A stretch of DNA of 9,683 nt, from positions 1 to 9,683 of the forward strand of contig JASLGB010000249.1 of the NCBI GenBank assembly GCA_030150315.1, in the 5' to 3' direction. Source of the stretch: Dokdonella sp. Its GTDB lineage: Bacteria; Pseudomonadota; Gammaproteobacteria; Xanthomonadales; Rhodanobacteraceae. Positions 4,895-9,683 of the stretch are shown here, in pieces; position 1 is the first letter of the stretch, and each line of letters opens with the position of its first letter. The notes beneath the pieces are model-generated. The model made no database searches and had not been told where the DNA came from. It saw only the letters and a program-made list of their open reading frames with translations. The position numbers were made by a program, and so were the translations under genes.

Positions 4895-7336
4895 CTATTT
4901 CAGCGTCGACTCGAACAGCTTGAGGATGCGCTTGTACTCGTCCAGCCAGGCGTCGGCATGCACGAAACCATGGCGCTCCAGCGGATAGCCGGCGAGTTCG
5001 AAGTTGTCCTTCTTCAGCTCTACCAGCTTCTGGAACAGGCGCACCGAGTCGGCGAACAGCACGTTGTCGTCGATCATGCCGTGCGCGATCAGCAGATGGC
5101 CCTTGAGGCCGTCGGCAAATTCCATCGGCGAGGAGCGCTCGTACGCGATCGGATCGTCCTGCGGCGTATTGAGGATGTTGGACGTGTATTCGTGGTTGTA
5201 CTGCGCCCAGTCCGTGACCGGGCGCAGCGCCGCGCCGGCCTTGAACACGTCGGGGGCGCGGAACAGCGCCATCAAGGCCATGAATCCGCCGTAGGAGCCG
5301 CCGTAGACGCCGACGCGCTGCGGGTCGGCGGAGGCGTTCTTCTCCAGCCACTTCACGCTGTCGATCAGGTCTTCCAGCTCCGGGTGGCCCATCTGGCGAT
5401 AGATCGCGGTGCGCCAGTCGCGGCCATAACCCTCGCTGGCGCGGTAGTCCATGTCGAGCACGACATACCCGCGTTCGGCCAGCAGGTTGTGGAACATCTG
5501 CTCGCGGAAGTAGTTCGGATAGCCGAGGTGCACGTTCTGCAGATAGCCGGCGCCATGCACGAACAGGACCGCGGGGTATTTCCTGGACGGGTCGAAATCC
5601 TTCGGCTTGTAGAACTTGGCGTAGATCGGCGCCTTGGTGTGCGAGGACGGCACGGCGACGATTTCCGGCATCAGCCACGACATCGCCTTGAACTCGGCGG
5701 TGCGCGTGTCGGTCAGCGTGCGCGGCGTCGCGCCCGGCTGGGCCGCCGCGATGGCGAGCTGGCCCGGAACATAGGCACTGGAATGCACGATCGCAAGCTG
5801 GCTGCCGTCTGGTGACAGGGCGAACTGCTGCATGCCCTTCAGGTGCGTGATGCGCTCCAGCGCGCCGCCGCTGCTGGCCACGCGATACACGTCGTAGGAA
5901 TACGGCGCCTCGGCATTCGTGCGCAGGTAGAACCACTTGCCGTCGGCGCTCGGCGTCGGCGAGGAAACTTCGAATTCGCCCTGCGTCAGCGCCTTCGCCT
6001 TGGCGTTCGGGGCCTGCGTGTAGAGCTGCGACCAGCCGCTTTCCTCCGACAGGTACCACAGCGTGCGGTCGTCGCGCAGCCAGCCGAATTCGTTGAAATT
6101 CCAGTTGATCCAGGCTGGATCGGTCAGGCGGTGACGCGGCTGCAGCTTGGCGCGATCGAGGTCGACGCTGGCGATCCAGCGGTCCTTGTTGTCGATTGCG
6201 CGGATCTGGATCGCCAGCTGCCGACCGTCGGCGCTCCACGCGATGCCGCCGCCGCCACCGTCTTCGCCGCCGGCAACGATGCGCACTGCGCGTGCCTTCG
6301 ACGGCTCGGCCTTCGCGGCCTTCCTGCCTTCGGGCGATGCCTTGTCCGACAGCGCTTCAAGACCGAGCTCGCGGCGGCGCTGCGCGTTTTCCTCGCGCAC
6401 GGCCTTGAGCGGATCGTCGTTGATACCGGGCAGGTCGCCATAGGCGAGCGGCTGCTGCGTGCGCTTGTCCAGATCGAGCAGCAGCAGCGACTGCGGCGCC
6501 GGTGCATTGCGGCCGACGCGCACGCGTTCGTCCTCCTGCTCCTCGTAACCCGATTCGGTGACGAAGCGCTGCAGCTTGCCCTCGCGTCCTTCCTCGTGGT
6601 TCTTCGGTGACGTGACCACGAGCAGGTGGCGCGCGTCGGGCGACAGCGAGGTGGCTTCGATCTTGATGTCGCCACCGAGGTAGAGCGGCAGCGGCGCGCG
6701 CGTCGGATCGCCCTTGGCGAAATCGTCGGCGTTCTTCTTCTGCGCTTCGCGGTCGGACTTCAGCTTGCGCAGCGTGGAGAAGTAGCGCAGCTGCTGCTGA
6801 GCGAGGTCGTCGGGCTTCTTCGCCTCGGGGTCGTTCTCCGCGCGCAGAACGGCCGCCGGGCCGGAAACGCCGCTGGCGAGGTCGTAGCTGAACCAGTCGT
6901 TGCCGGCGCGATACTGCAGCGCGCGGCCGTCGGCGGAAAACTGCGGCGAGGCTTCCAGCTGCGGCGTGCGCGTGACCTGGGTCAGGCGGCCGCTGGCGAG
7001 ATCACGCAGGAACACATCACCGTTGCGGACAAAGGCGGCGCGCGCGCGCGCGCGGTCGAACACGGCATCGGCGCCATCGGTATTGGCCGTTGCCGCGGGG
7101 TCGACCACGACATCGGTGTTGCCGGCGAGATCGACCCGGTGCAGGTCGCGCACCGGCGAGCCGTTGCGCTTGAGGCGGTAGTAGACGCTGCGGCCGTCCG
7201 TGCTCCAGTAGGGCATCTGCACCGGAGCGCCGATCCAGTCCGGATCGGCCATCGCCTGATCGATCGTGACTGCGCGCGCGGGGGCGGCGGCGAGGCTGAG
7301 CAGGGTGACGAAGCTGGCGACGAGGGCGCGTTGCAT
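4895..7336 (-). CDS. Secreted S9 family prolyl-oligopeptidase-type peptidase
   Basis: 813-residue serine peptidase. An N-terminal signal peptide (MQRALVASFVTLLSLAAAPA, cleavage after A22 in ARA-V) sends it to the periplasm. Residues about 30-550 form a beta-propeller with recurring S-x-D-G/A-R repeats (for example SADGRALQYR, SPDARHLLVV, SADGRQLAIQ, SADGKWFYLR, SPDGSQLAIV); an insertion rich in charged residues (about 165-370) carries several KKN/EED runs. The catalytic alpha/beta-hydrolase domain (about 555-813) has FVHGAGYLQNVH around H594, nucleophile S681 in YGGSYGGF, D756 in HGMIDDNV and H789 in LERHGF, so the triad is intact. Such enzymes trim oligopeptides, often DPP4-like; the substrate here is unknown. 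Start at 7336 is chosen for the signal peptide and GGAG ten bases upstream; readings further upstream look non-coding. A possible -10 (TATGCT, 7373-7368) has no good -35. Confidence 0.94.
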   Translation of the reverse strand: MQRALVASFVTLLSLAAAPARAVTIDQAMADPDWIGAPVQMPYWSTDGRSVYYRLKRNGSPVRDLHRVDLAGNTDVVVDPAATANTDGADAVFDRARARAAFVRNGDVFLRDLASGRLTQVTRTPQLEASPQFSADGRALQYRAGNDWFSYDLASGVSGPAAVLRAENDPEAKKPDDLAQQQLRYFSTLRKLKSDREAQKKNADDFAKGDPTRAPLPLYLGGDIKIEATSLSPDARHLLVVTSPKNHEEGREGKLQRFVTESGYEEQEDERVRVGRNAPAPQSLLLLDLDKRTQQPLAYGDLPGINDDPLKAVREENAQRRRELGLEALSDKASPEGRKAAKAEPSKARAVRIVAGGEDGGGGGIAWSADGRQLAIQIRAIDNKDRWIASVDLDRAKLQPRHRLTDPAWINWNFNEFGWLRDDRTLWYLSEESGWSQLYTQAPNAKAKALTQGEFEVSSPTPSADGKWFYLRTNAEAPYSYDVYRVASSGGALERITHLKGMQQFALSPDGSQLAIVHSSAYVPGQLAIAAAQPGATPRTLTDTRTAEFKAMSWLMPEIVAVPSSHTKAPIYAKFYKPKDFDPSRKYPAVLFVHGAGYLQNVHLGYPNYFREQMFHNLLAERGYVVLDMDYRASEGYGRDWRTAIYRQMGHPELEDLIDSVKWLEKNASADPQRVGVYGGSYGGFMALMALFRAPDVFKAGAALRPVTDWAQYNHEYTSNILNTPQDDPIAYERSSPMEFADGLKGHLLIAHGMIDDNVLFADSVRLFQKLVELKKDNFELAGYPLERHGFVHADAWLDEYKRILKLFESTLK
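7038..7054. repeat. 17-base alternating GC tract inside the S9 gene
   Basis: Uninterrupted (GC)8G, read on the minus strand as part of the Ala-Arg run in DRARARAAF of the propeller. Alternating purine-pyrimidine GC can slip or adopt Z-form; a two-base change would shift the frame early in the gene. Confidence 0.8.
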
Positions 7337-7477
7337 CGGGCGTGGACTCCGGAAAGGCAAGACCGCAAGCATAGCCGCTGCGGGACGCCGGGCTATCGGC
7401 CGAAAGTCCCGCTGCGCTTGGCAAAGTGGCGCCGATGCGGCAGCCTCGCCTGTCCGCCTCCATTGCTTGCGTGCGCC

Positions 7478-8146
7478 ATGACCCTGCCTTGCGTCGAAAT
7501 CGAAACCGCGCCGAATCCGCGCCATTCCATCGTGTGGTTGCACGGCCTTGGCGCCGACGGCAACGACTTTGCGCCGATCGTGCCGCAGCTGGTGGACCGT
7601 GCATGGCCGGCGCTGCGCTTCGTATTTCCGCATGCGCCCAAACGTCCGGTCACGATCAACGGTGGCATGCCGATGCGCGCCTGGTACGACATCAAGGGCA
7701 CGGCGATCGCCGACCGCCAGGATGAAGTCGGCATCCGCGAATCGATCGTGCAGGTGGATGAGTTGATCGCGCGCGAGGGCGAGCGCGGCGTGGCACCGGA
7801 GCGGGTGATCCTCGCCGGCTTCTCGCAGGGCGGCGCGATCACGCTGGCGGCCGGAACGCGCCATGCCTCGCGTCTGGCAGGTCTGGTCGCATTGTCGACC
7901 TATCTGCCGCTGGCTGAAAAGACCGCCGCCGAACGCAGCGCCGCGAATACCGCCACGCCGATCTTCATGGCGCATGGAAGCCATGACGCGGTGGTGTCGC
8001 AGGCGCTGGGCACGACCAGTCGCGATGCGCTGCAGGCGCTGGGCTATGCGGTCGACTGGCACAGCTACCCGATGGCGCACCAGGTTTGCGCGGAAGAGAT
8101 CGATGACCTGCGCGCATGGCTGGGCAAGCGCTTGTCGGCGGACTGA
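7478..8146 (+). CDS. EstB-like carboxylesterase (alpha/beta hydrolase, Abhydrolase_2)
   Basis: 222-residue cytosolic esterase that cleaves short-chain carboxylic esters; the family also includes lysophospholipase and acyl-protein thioesterase-like members. It aligns well by eye with Pseudomonas carboxylesterase EstB over its full length: WLHGLGADGNDF near the N-terminus (oxyanion region), FPHAPKRPVTINGGMPMRAW, WYDIKG, the nucleophile elbow AGFSQGG with S116, ALSTYLPL, D170 in AHGSHDAVV and H201 in YPMAHQV. The triad is complete and length is normal (about 220). There is no signal peptide. The ATG at 7478 is fixed by alignment; no Shine-Dalgarno site is evident before it. The 141-base gap to the divergent S9 gene contains only a weak promoter-like TTGGCA at 7418-7423. 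The stop is four bases from the stop of the convergent LuxR gene. Confidence 0.94.
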   Translation: MTLPCVEIETAPNPRHSIVWLHGLGADGNDFAPIVPQLVDRAWPALRFVFPHAPKRPVTINGGMPMRAWYDIKGTAIADRQDEVGIRESIVQVDELIAREGERGVAPERVILAGFSQGGAITLAAGTRHASRLAGLVALSTYLPLAEKTAAERSAANTATPIFMAHGSHDAVVSQALGTTSRDALQALGYAVDWHSYPMAHQVCAEEIDDLRAWLGKRLSAD

Positions 8147-8150
8147 GCCT

Positions 8151-8819
8151 TCAGCGCGCGGGCAGCGGCATGCCGCGCCGCCAGAGCAGGGCGGCTTCGG
8201 TCAGGGCCGCTCCGCTTGGCAGATCCAGCTTGATCTTGATATTGGCGCGGTAGGTTTCCACGGTTTTCGGGCTGAGTCCGAGGCGGTCGGCGATGCGTGC
8301 CGTCGTCACGCCGGTGGCGATCAGCTCGAAGACTTCGTTCTCGCGCGGTGACAGCGGCAGCTTCGGTGCAGACAGGCTGGGTTTGAGCGCGCATTGCGCG
8401 CAGATCGCGGCTCCTGCATGGGGTTGTGTGCAGTTGCTGATGCGGCGCAGAAGGCTGCTCAACGCCTCAATCGAATCGGTTTCGCTGGCGAAGGCGCAGG
8501 GGGAGATGGCCGGATCGACTCCGCCGATGTGCGCGTGCGGCGACAGCAGCAGCATGCGAGGCAAGTGCCGAATCTGCTCCAGCGCCAAGTGGAACTCCAG
8601 CGCCAGCACGAGCACGGCTGGTCGATGTCGCTCGACAGCATGCTTAGTCGCTTCTGCCGTGGCAGCAGCCTCGCGCAGGGCAATCGTCGGGAAATGTTCC
8701 AGCACGCGCGCGAAGCCGAGGTGCAGCAGCGGGCACGGGTGTCCAAGCACCAGGCCGATGTGTACGCCGGGCGGCGCCATCGCGATGTTCTCGCGCCGCG
8801 CGCGATCGTTCTTGTTCAC
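8151..8819 (-). CDS. LuxR/NarL-type regulator with degenerate receiver domain
   Basis: 222 residues from GTG 8819. The C-terminus (about 156-215) is a LuxR-type helix-turn-helix: LSPRENEVFELIATGVTTAR, IADRLGLSPKTVETYRANIK, then the dimerising helix. The N-terminal half (about 18-120) has the rhythm of a response-regulator receiver (HIGLVLGHPCPLLHLGFARV, then PAVLVLALEF, then RMLLLSPHAH), but the acidic pair of strand 1, the phosphoacceptor Asp (replaced in VLVLALEF) and the conserved Lys are absent. It therefore probably does not take phosphate. The linker carries C130, C140 and C143 (C-x9-C-x2-C), with further cysteines at 29 and 108; metal or redox sensing is possible but unproven. GTG 8819 is preferred to ATG 8780 because GGGAGG lies five bases upstream; ATG 8780 would remove 13 polar residues and keep all domains. 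Target genes are unknown; no sensor kinase is adjacent. Confidence 0.86.
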   Translation of the reverse strand: MNKNDRARRENIAMAPPGVHIGLVLGHPCPLLHLGFARVLEHFPTIALREAAATAEATKHAVERHRPAVLVLALEFHLALEQIRHLPRMLLLSPHAHIGGVDPAISPCAFASETDSIEALSSLLRRISNCTQPHAGAAICAQCALKPSLSAPKLPLSPRENEVFELIATGVTTARIADRLGLSPKTVETYRANIKIKLDLPSGAALTEAALLWRRGMPLPAR

Positions 8820-8824
8820 CCCTG

Positions 8825-8830
8825 CCTCCC
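8825..8830 (-). promoter_or_regulatory. Shine-Dalgarno site favouring the GTG start of the LuxR gene
   Basis: GGGAGG on the minus strand, five bases before GTG 8819. The alternative ATG at 8780 has no comparable site, so this decides the start. Confidence 0.65.
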
Positions 8831-9182
8831 TTGTTCGCCGGCGTCTCTGTGTACGCCTTGCGTTCGCTACGAGAGCCGCTTCGCGCGTCACGCTGATACG
8901 GCCGTGGATTCCCCGCGGTCGAAAGCCAGTCTCCGCCCGCTAGTGTCACTCTGCGGCGGCGTGCTCCGCCACTGTGTCGACGATATTTTTGGTCGGATCG
9001 CGATGGCAGGCGAGCAGCAGCGCGAGGCCCATGCCGGCGGCGCCATCGTCGTCAGCGTCCATGCGTCGTGTGCAGTGCGGATGCGCAGCAGGGCGGTGGC
9101 GTACCGCTGCGCATCGACCCTTTGCTTCGGCAGTTGCCGTGCCGCAGTTCGCGCGCGCCGGCTTCGGTCCGCGCCGGTGGCG

Positions 9183-9216
9183 GGCCGCGTCCAGTCCGTG
9201 ACGGACTGCGCGGGCC
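9183..9216. other. Stable hairpin downstream of the GTPase gene
   Basis: CAGTCCG at 9192-9198 and CGGACTG at 9202-9208 form a perfect 7-bp stem with loop TGA; after a two-base bulge, GCG (9187-9189) pairs with CGC (9209-9211), and GGCC (9183-9186) with GGCC (9213-9216). There is no T-run on either side, so it is not a classical intrinsic terminator. It lies about 115 bases beyond the GTPase stop in the direction of transcription and may protect or end that mRNA, or be a dispersed palindromic element. Confidence 0.5.
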
Positions 9217-9330
9217 GGCCCGTGGCCGTTGGCGGCCGAGCCGCTTCGATCTCGCGCGGCCCGTCGACGCGGTCAGGCAGCAGTCGGCAGTGCGGTGCGC
9301 CGAGCAGAGCGCACGTGGCGCTGCGGACCT

Positions 9331-9683
9331 CTACGTCAGCAGCGCCTGCGCCTCGATGCGCGCCGCCAGCACGCGCAGCGCCAACCGCACGCCATCGCCG
9401 TTGCGCGCGTCCAGCCCGATTACCGGACAGTCGCTGCCGCGGCGCCGCAGCAGCGCGCGAAATTCCGCAACCGGGGTGGCGCCAGCGGCGTCCCGATGCG
9501 TGACGACGGCGACCCGCTCAACATTGAACAGGCGCTCGTCCATCCGGCGCAGCAGTTCATTCAGTTCCGGATCGAGGGCAGGGCGCCGGGCATCCATCAT
9601 CAGCAAGACGCCAAGCGCGCCCGGCGCGAGGATCTCCCACAGGAACTCGAAGCGCGATTGCCCGGGTATTCCGTAGAGGCCGA
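9331..9683 (-). CDS. Small GTPase of the roadblock-associated type, N-terminus off the window
   Basis: The last 117 residues are visible, entering from the right edge in frame with GLYGIPGQSRFEFLWEILAP. This is the switch-II (G3) region of the family in which LxGTPGQxRFxFMWxIL replaces the usual DxxGQE; it is followed by GALGVLLMMDARRP, by AVVTHRD as a diverged G4 (N/TKxD) motif, and by PVIGLDARNGDGVRLALRVL near the C-terminus (G5-like region). The P-loop lies outside the window. These MglA-like GTPases usually sit beside roadblock/LC7 proteins and are linked to polarity, motility or surface signalling, but the partner is not visible here. An internal ATG at 9606 is not the start, because the G3 motif lies upstream of it. 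Downstream is the 511-base gap before the LuxR gene on the same strand. Confidence 0.85.
   Translation of the reverse strand, partial: GLYGIPGQSRFEFLWEILAPGALGVLLMMDARRPALDPELNELLRRMDERLFNVERVAVVTHRDAAGATPVAEFRALLRRRGSDCPVIGLDARNGDGVRLALRVLAARIEAQALLT

Larger units (their letters stand above)
8820..9330. other. 511-base region without a convincing gene
   Basis: This lies between the LuxR start and the GTPase stop, both on the minus strand. Reading frames here are either antisense shadows of the two flanking genes or short, Arg/Ala/Ser-rich and unlike proteins. The one frame worth noting is minus 9062-8946 (38 residues, with GLALLLACHRDPTKNIVDTV), which lacks a Shine-Dalgarno site. A hairpin is present at 9183-9216. 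An A/T-rich spot (ATATTTTT, about 8979-8986) stands out in the GC-rich context. The LuxR promoter and any terminator of the GTPase unit must lie here, but I cannot place a good -35/-10 pair. Confidence 0.6.

Noticed and set aside
6626..7477. A long upstream extension of the esterase reading frame on the plus strand, giving a 506-residue protein
   Set aside because: The extension is antisense to the S9 peptidase coding region and contains no domain; EstB homology begins at the ATG at 7478.
7337..8080. Upstream extension of the S9 peptidase frame to give 1061 residues
   Set aside because: The added 248 residues are antisense to the esterase, Arg/His-rich, and would hide the clear signal peptide that begins at 7336.
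8946..9062. A possible 38-residue minus-strand protein containing GLALLLACHRDPTKNIVDTV
   Set aside because: It has no Shine-Dalgarno site or recognised family and is short; kept only as a lead in the gap description.
8394..9503. Plus-strand open frame of 369 residues spanning the LuxR gene, the gap and the GTPase
   Set aside because: It is antisense to two genes with clear motifs and has shadow-like Arg/Ser/Ala composition. Its size reflects the low stop-codon frequency of GC-rich DNA.

Overview
The window is a GC-rich (visibly about two-thirds G+C), densely packed chromosomal stretch from a Gram-negative bacterium. The gene set fits a gammaproteobacterium of the order Lysobacterales (Xanthomonadales): a DUF4124-type secreted protein, a small TPR-like lipoprotein, a secreted S9 peptidase, exported signal-peptide proteins and a roadblock-associated type of GTPase. 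The assignment rests on gene style and content, not on a marker gene, so the family is left open.

Layout, left to right. (1) 1-838, minus: the front three-quarters of a DinB (DNA polymerase IV) gene that runs off the left edge. (2) 993-1541, plus: a secreted cysteine-paired DUF4124-like protein, divergent from dinB. (3) 1607-2810, plus: a lipoprotein and a DUF1801 protein, probably cotranscribed. (4) 2816-3034, minus: a 72-residue protein of unknown function, convergent with the DUF1801 gene. (5) 3145-4269, plus: an exported BCP/PrxQ-type peroxiredoxin and a uracil-DNA-glycosylase superfamily enzyme of the hypoxanthine (deoxyinosine) DNA glycosylase type, three bases apart. (6) 4352-4816, plus: a small secreted protein with a strong Shine-Dalgarno site. 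(7) 4843-4885: a perfect 20-bp hairpin that serves as a two-way terminator. (8) 4895-7336, minus: a large secreted S9 prolyl-oligopeptidase-type peptidase. (9) 7478-8146, plus: an EstB-like carboxylesterase, divergent from the peptidase. (10) 8151-8819, minus: a LuxR/NarL-type regulator with a degenerate receiver and a cysteine cluster. (11) 8820-9330: about 510 bases with no convincing gene, holding a hairpin. (12) 9331-9683, minus: the C-terminal part of a small GTPase that runs off the right edge.

The genes read as several short independent units, mostly housekeeping or conserved accessory functions: lesion-bypass polymerase and base-excision repair, peroxide defence in the envelope, periplasmic peptide breakdown and ester hydrolysis. 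I see no mobile element, CRISPR array, tRNA or rRNA, and no convincing multi-gene novel system. The most distinctive items are the LuxR regulator with a pseudo-receiver and C-x9-C-x2-C linker, the internally duplicated cysteine loop of the DUF4124 protein, the peroxiredoxin-glycosylase pair, and three small proteins or regions without a recognised function.
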